From Galeruca laticollis (lineage: Eukaryota; Arthropoda; Insecta; Coleoptera; Chrysomelidae): 64,000 bases of DNA. Below are positions 22,873 to 34,370 of this stretch, piece after piece. Made by a program: the position numbers and the translations under genes. The stretch spans positions 171,488,445-171,552,444 of the forward strand of contig OY998176.1 of the NCBI GenBank assembly GCA_963921935.1, given 5' to 3'. Below the pieces are notes generated by a model. The model was given only the letters and a program-made list of their open reading frames with translations, did no database searches and was not told where the DNA came from. The number at the start of each line of letters is the position of its first letter. The first letter of the stretch is position 1.

Positions 22873-23118
22873 CCCAATACAGCAAATAATGAGTCTCAAC
22901 GGAAACAAGAAGAAATATCTGATGAAAAATCCACCCAGCCAAAGGAACGTCAGTTTCCATGATATGAATTCGTAACCCCTATTTGTACGAATTAATAGAT
23001 TCCAATTTTTCAGTTCCTCAGCCTCGAACCTTGAAGTCACTTGATCTTCAATTATTGCTTCTACTCCAGCCTTTACATATTCAAATACATCTGACAAATC
23101 AAAGTCCTTATATTTTTC
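22873..23118 (-). CDS. Gpat4: GPAT3/4-type acyltransferase, upstream exon with membrane segment
   Basis: A 246-nt exon (82 codons) with a TTCTAG acceptor before 23118 and a GTAAGT donor after 22873, phase 0 at both ends. It begins EKYKDFDLSDVFEYV and contains IIEDQVTSRFEAEEL, NWNLLIRTNRGYEFISWKLT and a hydrophobic stretch FLWLGGFFIRYFFLFPLR, which is the membrane-spanning region before the catalytic block in GPAT3/4. It joins in frame to the exon at 16982-17218 across a 5,654-bp intron. The N-terminal exon(s) should lie above 23118 but are not recognisable in the window, perhaps because the hAT complex at 23530-33820 enlarged that intron. Confidence 0.88.
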
Positions 23119-23529
23119 CTAGAACAAAGTGTGTATAATTAAACATTGACCAATTAATCAACAACCTTGTAATGCAATCATTATTATATTCTACAATTGA
23201 ATAAAATTAATATTACTAAAACACCATTAGTGTTTTTAAAATATATCGTTTTGGAAATTTTTGTAATTCCAAACAAGTTATTTTACTAATTAACTTGTTT
23301 AATCGCACCTACTATGTCTTAAATCATTTTTATTTCAACAAAAAAAGAATTGAAGATTGGAAGTACCAAGGACACTTGCAAAATTTTTAAATTATTAAAC
23401 AAAGTAAATTTTGAGTCCACCAGTTACTATTTTCAAATACTAGGCATCGTGGAAAAGTGTTTCTTTCTGATTATCTCAGAATTACAACTGTGGCACAATT
23501 ATAATATGTTACCATTCATTGGTTCTTCA
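23119..23529. other. GPAT intron or 5' flank
   Basis: Non-coding AT-rich sequence upstream of the GPAT exon; ends with GTTCTTCA (23522-23529), the left copy of the hAT target duplication. Confidence 0.4.
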
Positions 23530-23870
23530 CAGGGCCGGATTTGAGAGGAGCAGACTGGGCAGTTAACCGGGCCCACGCACATATAACAATTGCAAAACCT
23601 GCCGCCGAGTGTTGTTCTGCTGCAATAGCATTCTTTTATTTCATAGAGGAACTTTATATGTTTTTTACTTCCTCTACATATAGATACAGCTCGTTAACAG
23701 AATGATTAAACTCTACTCCTGTAAACGGCGCGGCTGCTTCAAGGAAAAACACAGTAACCAACAAAAAAATCAAAAATTCACTTTTCTACATGTTACCACA
23801 TACTTGATCCTTACCCATGTTATAAGGTGCATTTGAATGGACTATCTGTATTAGAAATCATAGTTTGACC

Positions 23871-23983
23871 ACCCTTAAACGCAGTATCTACATTAATTCT
23901 TTAAAAATACCACAGTAAAACACAGTATATACCAGTTACTGGGTTTTAGCGTGGTTATAAGTAGATACTGTGTTTTAAGTTGG
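23871..23983. repeat. Short inverted repeat upstream of DUF7869 ORF
   Basis: CTTAAACGCAGTATCTAC (about 23876-23893) and inverted GTAGATACTGTGTTTTAAG (about 23961-23979), about 67 bp apart. Possibly the 5' terminal structure of the partial DUF7869 element. Confidence 0.5.
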
Positions 23984-24360
23984 TTTACAATTATAACTAC
24001 TAATATTATTGTACAAACGGTCGCAGACGTGGCAACAGCCGTTTGAAACTCCCTTTTTCTATCGTGATTCATTATCTCACCACGTGCGTGATTTTGTTAC
24101 CGATTAAAGTGTTTCTGTGTAAATAACAATGTCCAATACACGAATACTGGAGATGTGCAATACACAAATGTAAGTAACTGACTGATTTGTATATTAATTT
24201 TAAGTTTTTAGACGTGAATCTAGAACCGCGTTGAGGTTATGTCAATTAGAGGCCTCAATAATGTTGCCAGATTTCCCAAATTTCTGTACCTTACCGAATA
24301 GATTACAAATAGTCAAACTACCAAAAAAAGCAAAAAATTAATGTTTTAGAATTTGACTGT

Positions 24361-25590
24361 TTGAAGGTAACGGTGGATATTTTTTCCAGGCCCTCTAGCG
24401 AAGAGGAACATACTTCGGATGCAGTTAGTAATTGCAGCACCAGCACTTCAATATCAAACAACGACAGTGTTGCAGATCCCGATTTTCAAATGGAGGTTAA
24501 CACTAACCATAATAGTGACCAGGAAAATGTGCATACTACTCCAAATGAATATCAAGAGATGCCTTACGAAATGCCTGAAAACACTGATGGTATATTAGTA
24601 CCAATAACTACACAGCGACCTATTATTGAAGATTATGACCTATTAGAAGATATCCGAGAAGTTGCTACTACGGTAAATATGTTACAAGACAAGACTATAA
24701 ACGGCACTGTAAATACTGCTAGTAATGAAATAGTCAAAGTAAGCGGAGGAGGTAAAAATAGAAGACGTAAAGCGGCTGTGAAGAGACCTGTATTAAGCAA
24801 TGAACAAAAAGCAAATAGGGAGAAGAAAAAGCACCCGATAAGGCTATGTTGCCAAGGGAAATGCCGAAAAAGCTGTCAGAAATTTACACAAGAAGAACGC
24901 AATGTAATATGGGATACTTATTGGTCTCTTAACTATATAAATAGGCGAAAATGGTTGGCAAGAAACGTGCATCTGACATATATTAAAAGAAGAACGACAG
25001 TCCAAGCTAATAACGATAGCTATAAGAAAACATGTAGTCATCTATATTTTCTGCCACAAAATAATTTCAGTTTACCGATTTGTCGCTAATTTTTACTTAA
25101 TACCTTGGGTTATACAAACGATTCTGTCTTGACAGAATTATGCCATGTCATGAAAAAACAGGAGGAATGTGCTGCAGTGAAGGAGAATAGAGGAGTTCAT
25201 GCAAATCCTACTTGTAATCGAGAACTAATAAAAGAACATATCGATAGCTTCCACCCAACTGCAGCTCATTATAGAAGACATAATGCTCCTAATATAAGGA
25301 TCTACCACGAGAACTTACTGTACAATCGATGTTCCAAGATGTTAATTCAAAATATCCCAATGTGTGTAAAAAAGAAACTTACAGAAATATTCTAAAATAT
25401 ATGCATATATCTCTGTGTATGCCTATTTCAGACACTTGTGACGAATGCCTCGCCTTGGAAATGTAGGTGAAGGAAGCCGAGGCAGTAATAAATATCGACG
25501 CAGCAGTAAATAATATAAAGGAAAAATTGACTCTACATGAAACTAAAGTTACCAACAAATACACAGACGACAGTAAAATTACAGACTATC
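24361..25590 (+). pseudogene. DUF7869-type protein, N-terminal half
   Basis: An acidic Ser/Thr-rich N-terminus (SRPSSEEEHTSDAVSN) is followed by a basic region (GGGKNRRRKAAVKRP) and the family Cys block CCQGKCRKSCQKFTQEERN with WSLNYINRRKWLARNV. After TAA at 25087 the frame continues from 25105 with TNDSVLTELC, then PTCNRELIKEHIDSFH and HYRRHNAP; further on, past a stop near 25393, DTCDECLAL. The C-terminal half with the SDSCGGQN-type motif is missing: homology ends at about 25590, where gypsy sequence begins. An upstream mini-exon (ATG 24129, donor GTAAGT near 24171) may be the true 5' end. Confidence 0.65.
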
Positions 25591-25606
25591 CAACAATAAA
25601 AAAATA

Positions 25607-26371
25607 TGATGGATAAGAAGCCGAAAAAGATCAGATGCTGGAATTGTGGCGAGCTAGGGCATGTACGCAGTTCGTGTAAGCGCCCCAGGTCTCCAAACCA
25701 AGAACCCCAGTCACAGGAAAACTAGAACAAGTCGATTAAGAGGGGGCAGCACCGACCCATGATCGTTCCAAAGACCCTCTCATACTGAGAGCTTCTCTCA
25801 GATGTCGCAACGACAGTGTATATGTGGATGTAGAAGTGAATGGTACGAAATATACTCTGCTGGTTGACACTGGAGCAACTAGAACCATAATACGACCAGA
25901 GATAATGAACTCCAAGAAGAAGCTTTTACCAACGAGACTGCGACTGCGGAGCCCCACAGGTGAGAGTGCCAGCGTTCACGGGGAGTCACAAATCCAGTTG
26001 GGAATTGTCGCAGAAAAGTTCACGCATACGGTAGCTGACATCGAAGAAGACGTGATTCTGGGAATGGACGTAATGAATCTACATGGTTTCCATTTGGGTT
26101 TTAGAAATAGAACAATTAAAGTGGGTTCCGAGGAGGCAGCATGGTGTTGGCAGCTGTACAGGAAGATACCGTTCTACCTGCACGAAGCGAAACCACGATA
26201 GTAGCGCGGCTACAGGGAATCATGGAGGAAGGTACACCGGTTATGATGGAGCCAAGGAACCACGACGAAGAAGTTGGCAAACAAATAAATGAAGTTAGTA
26301 GACATACCGTGTGTATAATTTTATCCCTCGTGTCAGGATAAACTGTTTTAAATAAATGAGAAAAACATTAG
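25607..26371 (+). pseudogene. gypsy fragment: zinc knuckle, protease, LTR end
   Basis: Begins with KKPKKIRCWNCGELGHVRSS and a canonical C-X2-C-X4-H-X4-C knuckle, equivalent to the gag end of the gypsy copies at 36158 and 59278 but with all four zinc ligands. After frame changes comes an aspartic protease ORF (25824-26201) with LLVDTGATRT (the DTG catalytic loop) and VILGMDVM. At about 26300 it jumps into the gypsy LTR 3' end (ACATACCGTGTGT...AAAAACATTA). It is the only piece of this family here that retains protease, so it comes from a less deleted relative. RT, RNase H and integrase are absent. Confidence 0.75.
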
Positions 26372-26889
26372 AATATGATGCTAGAAGTCAAAATTAAAAT
26401 TTTTAAATAGAATCTAATATGTACTCTAAACCACAGATATGGTTTATTTTCTTGAAAAGGCGGTTGGTTTAGTAAACACAACATGGCTACTACACTTCGT
26501 TTTAAATTACTATATAAAAAAAGATTCGTTTTTTTCGAAACAAACAGTAAATTAAGAAACAATAAAAATTCACCCATCAGAAAGAAGCTCTTTAATTCAA
26601 TCAACAGTTTTCAATTTTTTACTTGTTTATTGTCAGCAGCTTAGTATTTTTTGGTAAATCCAATGTATCCAACGTAAATAGTCACGCGATGGCGACATGC
26701 CACAGTCATTTTTGTAAAAAAATTTCATAAGAGCTGGCAATCCATTTTGAATTCCTATATCCGTGTTTATAACCCGTAGCCGAATGTGTTTACTGGAAAC
26801 AGGAATATTTGTAATATTTTGGAAACAGCACAAGTCATATTCTTGAAGATCCAAATATTGACCTCAAATTATTTATCAACTCAAGACGT
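26372..26889. other. hAT interior, non-coding
   Basis: AT-rich; a minus-strand open frame at 26633-26854 lies here but lies over degraded hAT sequence and has no motif of its own. Confidence 0.3.
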
Positions 26890-27647
26890 GACAACTTTGA
26901 AATGTATGAGACGCGGGGGGAGAAGATAAGCAGAAGCAAATATTATTCCACGCATAGGACGCGACAACGAAATGTTCGGCTTACTCCATTGGACTATGCA
27001 AAGGCTCCAGAGGCTAAACTGAAATTTAGAACTCAAAATTTTATTCCTTTTATTGAACAATTCACTACCACTAGAGGCTTTCTGTATATAAAGTCATTCA
27101 TTCTGATTTTGGATTTCTACATCATTAGAAAATTTAACTCTCAATGAAATTGAAGCTCTCTCACTAAAACTTGTTAGAATATATAACAATAATTTATATG
27201 AGAACCTAGATGTGGGAATTAGTTCAATTTGTTGATTTTTTCAATATATTTGAGGTGGATATCGACTTATCAAATTTAAGTAAAAAACTTCAAATGTACC
27301 GGCTAGTAAAAGAAAAAAGCGGATGATGCGTTTCCAAACGTTGAGGTGACACTTCGTCTATATTTAGTTCTGATCACAAACCACAGTATAGGTGATCTGT
27401 GGTTCTGATGCTAACTAACTGCACTGGGAAGAGATCGTTCTCAAAATCAAAGTTCATTAAAAATCGACTATGGTCTATGATGGGTCAACAGCGCTTGAAT
27501 CATCTCTCCATAATGAGCATTGGACATGATGTCTTTAAGCGACTAGATACTTCCGACATAATCAATAAATTTTCAATAAGAAAATCTAGAAAAGTAACAG
27601 GACTTGAATCACACAATCTTAATAAATTTAATAATTTAACTTACTAA
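26890..27647 (+). pseudogene. hAT transposase, C-terminal region (MYM/TTF-type)
   Basis: The first part reads TRQRNVRLTPLDYAKAPEA and QNFIPFIEQ; then, after stops and frame changes, CTGKRSFSKSKFIKNRLWSM followed by QQRLNHLSIMSI and INKFSIRKSRK, the hAT dimerisation domain in its usual order (AERSFSKLKxIKNxLRSTM / RLxxLxxLSIE / FAxxKxRK). Catalytic regions upstream are lost. This supports calling the 23530-33820 span a hAT element, as its strand and position agree with the termini. Confidence 0.65.
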
Positions 27648-30600
27648 TCTTAATTTACATATCGCTACCTCAGAGTAATAGTGAGATATATACAAAACAT
27701 GCTACTTTCGGTAATCAGCAATTGAAGTTTTTCACTTCAGATAATCACAAATTGCTTCTTAAATATACCCTAATTAAAAATGAAAAAAATACTAATATGC
27801 TGTCTGATAGTTTTTGAAACAGTGTTTTGACATATTTTCAGATTTCAGCATTAATTATAGTTATAAAAAAATTAATAATAAGGCTTGACAGGGATGTCTC
27901 ACTGTAACACTGAAAAATCTAATTCTAAGAGCATGTCTCAGCAAATAAAATACATTATTAGCCTATTTAGGACTAACTGTGTACTGGTAATAAACTAAGG
28001 GTGAAATAAAATAATGTAGTCAATGGTACAAAAATGATATTATTTCTATTTACAACACTTAATTTCTCAAATTGAATATAAAATAGTATTATTATAATTA
28101 TGCCTTGTTCTTTGTCTGTTTCTTCATCACTGTTGGCAGATGGTGAGACCTTCTTTGAGCTTTTTAAATTAAAAAAAAATTGGTGATATGCTTTAGGAAT
28201 TAGATTTGCTGAGCACAATGAAATTAGATCTTTTATTTTCTGTGATAAAAGGTGCTTCGGTGTAAGCTTTCTCCAAAACTAACTCCTTTGTGCTTTTCCT
28301 TGTTTTTCTTATTATGTCAATTTCTTTGAAACATTCATCTTTATAAGATGTCTTATAAAAAATAGAATATTCATTTTGTTTCCTTAGTTCAACTATCTTT
28401 ACGTCGCTCCAGGTGCATTTCTCATCATCTGTGTTTAGAGATAAAATTTTACCAAAATCTTCAGATAACTTCTTCAAATCATTGATACGTTTCAATTTTG
28501 TGGTTGTGCAAATTAAGTTACAGGAACTTGAAAATATAATTCGTCATGCAATATTAACATCATTTTGACCTACCATGTATATTAGGAAATCCAGTGGCAT
28601 CTATATTGGGAATAATTTATAATATTGTACAGCCATAAACATTATTACCTTTCCTAATTAACTATACGTCAAGTATTTATTTTATTTTTGTGGAGCATGT
28701 CCCCGTGGTGTTACTCCGAACGCACTACCCCTGATACATATCTTTGTAACGCGATTCTCCGTGATGTGTCTATGCATATATTATTCTGTGATATATACTT
28801 GTTGGATATCTCAGCTCTTATTGGTTATTGGAAGCTTTGACATCTCGAGAGCATTCTGATTGGCTGGCTGGTTTGACACGAGAGTTTTTGGTTTTGCCTG
28901 TGAATATACTGGACATTTCATTGTTCGATGGGTAATCGGAGTGAAGGGGGTTGAATTTATGTCACCATTTTCGGATGAAATAATTGAATATTTCACCTTA
29001 TGTTAAGGGATGACCGATTGGTGATACACATTTCCCGGGTATCGTTAGATATTTTTGGAGTTGTTTGGAGAGTATAGACCTGTGGAAATACCATTTTTTT
29101 GGGATCAGATAATTCAACCGACAGGTGGTTTTTTTTATGCTGTCATTCCAGTTAATTGTGTAAAGTATCAGAATGTTTCTATAGTTTCATTAACTAGATT
29201 GTTTTCAAATATATCATAGAGGTTTTGTCCATTGTTTGATGAATTGATTTTCCTTTATAGCTGTACATTGTACATGAAAACCAATCTTGAAGAGGGTATA
29301 TTGTTTCAGTAGGCCTTTATCACAGTACCTAGGGTAATAACACCTTCAGCCCTATATATTCGGAACTCAAACTGGCCATTTGGTAAGAAATACTAGTTTT
29401 TTTTATATATAGATGAATATTCTAGTAATTTTAAAGCGTTTTATCTTTGGATAATGTATTTTTTTTGTTGATTGGAGGTCATCTGGTTTTATAGTTTAGG
29501 TACTTAGTTCATAGGTATTGGCTTCATATGAGCTCGTATCTTGTTTTTTTTATCAAATGTAAAAAAAATGTAGTTAATATGTTAAGATCGATTAGTATTA
29601 TAATTTTTTGTTGGTCAAACATGAAATATAGAATTTTCTAGTTAACTTTTGTCAGCAAAATTAAGTAATATCAATATTAGTTGATTAATCTTTATGTTTA
29701 ATAGAAGTCTTGCTCTTATGGGATTAGTAGATATTTCAGTTTAGAGATCAGTAATAGAGATTACTCATATCGGATATATGACTGCTAGAGGGAGTTAATC
29801 GATTAGGGGGTAAAGTTTAGATTGATATTTCGTTTTGACCATTGAGACTGAAAGAAAATGTATAGAGTATTAATATATTTCTCATTTTAGGGTTCTCTTT
29901 CCTTTTCTTATCTTCTTTTCTGTTCTGCTCTTTTTCTCGTTCGTCAATCTTTACTATTCTGGATTTGGTTTTGGATTTCATTTTATGGGACAACGTTGAG
30001 TCAGAACAACAAACTTTTATGGGGGAAAATTTGGATTGTTGCTGAAGAGTACAATATTATATAGCATTCTATAGAAGTAGTAGTTGGTAGCCACCACTGG
30101 CAACCATCAAGACACAGTGGATTTCACGCAAGTTTTAAACTTTGGTTTATGTAAAATACCTTTTTGCGCATAACACTTGTTTATATCCGTCAGTGTAGGT
30201 TGTAGATAACTTTTTTTATTACCGTAAGCCACTTGTGGTACGCAGTTTACGATACTTGTGTTGATCAAGTATTACAAATACTCTGATCAACATACACTAT
30301 TCAATTAAACCTGTTTTACCATCTATACTCACATTGTGGATTTGTGAAAACTACACCCACTGTTGTTAAATTTGTAAACGTTACTGTGGCTATTCAATTT
30401 TATCATTCTGAGTTATTTGAGTTGGTGGTAGTAAGCGTATGAGCTCATATGATATTGCGCCATATTGTATTTTTAATATTTACTTTCAAAATTTCACATT
30501 TAATTGCATAAACGTTATTTTGTGCCATAGATACGTATGGTATATTGTATTGATTTAACCCTATATTGTATTTGGAACTTAAGTATATAGTTTTCTCATT

Positions 30601-30696
30601 CTACCGGCTAATCGAGTACTCGTTTGAGAAATTTCATTTGTATGTAGGTACTGGTTTGTACATATTTATACCCAACGAACAATCTAGGCTGTAACA

Positions 30697-30893
30697 TAGG
30701 ATTTCAATCGGGGGGAATTATAGGATTTTACCAGGGGGGTTTCATAGGATTTTACCAGGGGGGTTTCATAGGATTTACCAGGGGGGTTTCATAGGATTTT
30801 ACCAGGGGGGTCTATAGGATTTTACTTGGGGGGAATTAAAGGATTTTACTTAGGGAATATATAGGATCTTAACCCAGGGATTTATAGGATTTT
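30697..30893. repeat. About 24-bp tandem array
   Basis: About eight units of GGATTTTACC(A)GGGGGGTTTCATA with drift at the 3' side, including GGGGGAATTATA and GGGGTCTATA variants. Lies inside the 3,005-bp insertion. Confidence 0.9.
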
Positions 30894-31028
30894 AAAGTAC
30901 CATTGGGTACTAGTGGGTACAGCCTGTCAACCTTTTTTTTGTACAAATTGTAGTAGGATTGAGTTACTACTGGGGAGGGATACATTAGTTTTAAAGGTAC
31001 GGGATATATATTTTTTGCTTGGGATACT

Positions 31029-31056
31029 TGTATATATATATATATATATATATATT
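31029..31056. repeat. (TA)n microsatellite
   Basis: About a dozen TA dinucleotides in the 3,005-bp insertion. Confidence 0.95.
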
Positions 31057-33820
31057 TGTATAAATTTTTGTACATCATTTAATCAAGGGGGAATTTCACT
31101 TACCTATGATAATTTGTGTTTATGACTTATGAGTCATTTTGGACACCTGGGGGAATTTATTGTAATTTTGTGGTACCCTTGTATGTACTAGTTGTAATAG
31201 TAGAACATTGTAAGATCGCTTGATATACTAGGCCAATTCATTAAACTTAGACTTGGGTAAGTGACATCTGACTTTTATTTCTCCACCTATTTGGTAGTCT
31301 TAGGGTGGGAAAAACTTGTGTAGGTAGTTGTCGGGAGGCAAGATTGCCTGGCGCCCTTTTACATTTATTTAGTCTGTGAACAACGGACCCCCCCGTTTCC
31401 GCAAGAGTTAGAGGCAACGCCTAGAAGCGCACAGTATGCACCGAGTTTTAGGTTCATAGATCTCAGAGTGAATAATGGTAGGTGGCATCATAAAAGTCCG
31501 ATGTTTCGATTTCGTTTACATTATAGGGCTCCCCCGTCTTCTTGGAGGTCTTAACAAGCATGTATATTTCACTACGAATGAAAATGGGCCCACTTTTCAA
31601 AATTCTTTGCTTTTTTCTTTCAATAAAAGAATGAATATTGTCTGCTTCATTTTCTGTGTGGCCGACTATTAGGTATTTATGCGTAATAGTTTCATTTTGC
31701 ATGGTTTGAATACAAAATAAGTACATAGCAAAAACATACCAATTCTTATTTTGTGACACAGTATTATCACTGTAAAATATCAAATTCTTCTTGTCTTTAT
31801 AGTGGTCTTTTATAAATTCATAAACACAGCTTGCAATTTCCACACCACCTCGGTTTGCAATGCCTTCATGTCACAAATAGCAATAACCTTTTCTTTTTGA
31901 AGTTTTTTTTCTGAAATATCGGCTACGGTAAAATTATATGCATTCAATTTAGATTTATAGTAGAATAGTGATGTTTTACACTGTGGCAACTGGAAGACAG
32001 CTTGTAAATCATACACTGCTGTAAGATCTTCATTAGTACATTTTTCTTTGCCCTTTTCTTTTTCCAATCTTGAAAGTGAAACTTCTTCTCTGTGCTTTTT
32101 CTGTTGATCTTTTTTTTCGATATTTTCTTCATCACTCAAGAGTTTGTATTCCTCGCATTTTACAAATAAATCTTTCTTTGGCTTGAAAAAGCTTATATTA
32201 AATTTAGTATTAAAAGTCGATTCATACAAGTAATTTTTACATAGTTTTCAAGCCTTTAGCTTTGTTTTCTTCATCGTACATTCTGTAAGTACATTTATAA
32301 GTTTAGACCACCCTCTAAGTATTCCTTTTTAGTTCTTGATCTACAATAGTGTGACAACACGAGGCAAACTATTTATATGCTGAAATACTCATTCTATTAA
32401 TGCGTCTTCAGTTTTCTATTGTTTTCCCCTGGAGTCTTCTCCAGTGAAATCATTAATGTCACTCTTTTTCAAAACAGTAGATATAAAGTTGTTAGAAATG
32501 GCAAATGTAGATTTAAACATTGCTTTACATACCCGTTCTCTTCTACAATCAACCTCAAGGTAAAACAATGTGTTACATTTACGAGCAGTTGATGATCGAC
32601 CATCATCATTGTTGGAAGAAGAAATGAGTTTTTATATGTAATCTCTTTTCCATGTTATGTCACACAGATTGTAAAATTTATCAAATGCATTTGTAAATTT
32701 CGCGTTTACACTTCAAAGTACATTTATCAGTACACGGCAAACCTAAAACCTTTTGCTCATGAGGTTTACCATGTCTTGACACATACGATGCACCGGATTA
32801 ACTTTCTTTTTTTTAAATTAAGTACCCAGTTGGCCTCATTCCTTACACACTTTCGAGTTAGCTGCTTAACAGGGGGCCAATTGTATGTTCAATTGGATTC
32901 TCATCTGTTTGCACATCAGGTAAATCCTGCCGAGGAACATCACTTCTAATACTAGTGTCAGATTCTGAGTTCGGGACATAATATTCTGGATCATTATCAC
33001 TATCATAAAAAAGATCTTCAATTGAATCAATGTTGTCAAGGTTATCATCATTTAGATAATCCAATTCACTGTTTACTTTCATGGATAGTAATAGTTCCAG
33101 GTCTAAACTTCTCAAACTGTAATCATAGTCGGTTAAATTAGGTTATGTAACACCTACTTTACAAGCAAAACGTTAAATGCACTTACTTTTCATAAGTTTG
33201 ATTTTTATTTCATCTTTATCGGCCCACTTTCTAGAATTCTTGATTATTTTCAATATTCTAGATGAAAACATGGCAAAAAAACAATATTATTTATTGTGCT
33301 AATCAATTAAAAACGTACGGTACGTTAGAGAAAGAATCACAAGAGTAGGCCTAAACAGAATAAACAACTGCTTTAGCAGACAAAAACAGCTGGTGTAACA
33401 ATGAGACATCTTATAAAAAGCACAGAGGAATACGAGGGCAACACTGAGACAACTCAGATATCCCACTGTTTAACTGAAATATAATGAAAAATCAATGGAG
33501 TCTTACACCAAGATATCTTTTCTATTCTGTTTACTATTAGAGTTATTGGAAAACCCACTATTGCACTGAAATCTACATCTGCAATAATACTTGAGCACCA
33601 TCATAACCTTAAAACACAAAAAATGGAAGATGTCTCACTGTTGCTCTGAGGTAGCGATATTTTGCTTTGTTTTCGAGCAAGTAACTGTTATTTATTTTTT
33701 ATTACATATTTTCACATGCATATTATGTATTTATAAAAGTGAAGTGGAATTTTCGTTTTTTTTTCGAATGGTAGAAACGAATTCTTGCCAGAGGCCTCCA
33801 CAGACCTAAATCCGGCCCTG

Positions 33821-34322
33821 GTTCATCATCATAAATAATTATTTCTTCCTGAATGCATACACGGTAAGCATATTATTTATGATGAAGGTACTACCACATT
33901 TTCCTATGTGATAGAATGCATATTAATTTTAATTTTTGTAGGCCATGAAGGTTGAAGATTAACATTTTTTGAGATGCCTAAAGCTAAAAACTAACTCGCC
34001 TGCACGAATTCGAAAACTGGGTCAATATTTTGCTACATGTAAGAGATACAAAAGTTGTTAAGAATACTATTTAAAATTCATGGCTGTTTTCGTGACTTGA
34101 TGAGTATTTTAATGTTCAAATTATTTATATTATTACATTTGATTTTAATGTGTCATAAAAAGTAATAATTTGACTAGAATGTAAAAGCGTACGAGAAAAT
34201 TAACTTCAGCATTTGCTTTGTACCTTTGCTCATGTTAGCCAAATATTTCTACATGGAAAAATTATGTGCAAATAACACCCAAGTTATATGAAAACACAAT
34301 TTGGTGTAATAATTGATTTTTA
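33821..34322. other. Non-coding spacer
   Basis: Begins with GTTCATCA, the right copy of the hAT target duplication. Includes a small hairpin (CATCATAAATAAT near 33826 and ATTATTTATGATG near 33872). No gene. Confidence 0.4.
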
Positions 34323-34370
34323 TTAACCCTTTCACTGGAATTGTACCTACCCAGGTACATCAGTTTCAAC
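34323..34370 (+). mobile_element. piggyBac 5' terminus at TTAA
   Basis: TTAA (34323-34326) is followed by CCCTTTCACTGGAATTGTAC and then CTACCCAGGTAC. A TTAA site followed by CCC is the usual start of piggyBac-family ends, and the transposase ORF starts 470 bp downstream. The matching 3' end is absent because the element is truncated at 36158. Confidence 0.6.

Larger units (their letters stand above)
28483..31487. mobile_element. 3,005-bp TG...CA insertion with TCAT target duplication
   Basis: Starts TGATACG and ends GTGGCA, flanked by TCAT at 28479-28482 and 31488-31491. Removing it and one TCAT restores the host reading frame and the family-typical DFYDL sequence. TG...CA ends with a 4-bp duplication are typical of LTR retrotransposon insertions, but no gag or pol is present and I see no pair of LTRs, so it may be a long solo LTR. 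It contains TGTTACTCCGAACG (28708), TGGCGCCC (31345), a 24-bp tandem array and a TA repeat. Confidence 0.7.
27973..33271 (-). pseudogene. DUF7869-type protein gene, split by a 3-kb insertion
   Basis: Reading on the minus strand: a possible short first exon (ATG 33271, donor GTAAGT after 33187), then an acidic exon from 33116 (FYDSDNDPEYYVPNSESDTS), a degraded middle region (about 32858-32230), and RNase-H-like motifs with FYSDNTVSQNKNWYVFAMYL and VGHTENEADNIHSF (31843-31463). The frame breaks at the 28483-31487 insertion and resumes with DLKKLSEDFGKILSLNTDDE and the C-terminal IPKAYHQFFF (to about 28085) after one more frameshift near 28210. Multiple stops lie in the middle. The phase between the putative first two exons is off by one. 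The element role is inferred from its inverted-repeat flanks and three related copies in the window. Confidence 0.65.
27659..33660. mobile_element. DUF7869 transposon with about 250-bp inverted ends
   Basis: The left end has ATATCGCTACCTCAGAG (27659) and, 220 bp inward, GATGTCTCACTGTAAC (27893-27908). The right end is the mirror: GTAACAATGAGACATC (33395-33410) and CTCTGAGGTAGCGATAT (ending 33660). The same two blocks in the same spacing on both sides point to diverged terminal inverted repeats of about 250 bp. Inside is one minus-strand DUF7869 gene, itself split by a 3,005-bp insertion. The target duplication is unresolved. Confidence 0.6.
23530..33820. mobile_element. hAT element with nested insertions
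   Basis: CAGGGCCGGATTTGAG at 23530 and its inverted counterpart CTAAATCCGGCCCTG ending at 33820 are flanked by GTTCTTCA and GTTCATCA, an 8-bp duplication with one mismatch. The CAGGGCCGGATT terminus with an 8-bp duplication is characteristic of hAT elements whose transposase has a MYM/TTF-type zinc finger, and a matching hAT C-terminal domain lies inside at 26890-27647. Inserted into it are half a DUF7869 gene (24361-25590), a gypsy fragment (25607-26371) and a 6-kb DUF7869 element (27659-33660). Confidence 0.6.

Noticed and set aside
26633..26854. Minus-strand frame in hAT interior
   Set aside because: No motif; the plus strand carries the hAT remnants.
30697..30893. CRISPR-like spaced repeat
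   Set aside because: Units are contiguous with no unique spacers; a simple tandem array in an insect genome.
31345..31352. TGGCGCCC as a primer-binding site of a complete LTR element
   Set aside because: The site lies inside the 3,005-bp insertion with no flanking LTR pair or gag/pol, so I do not call it.
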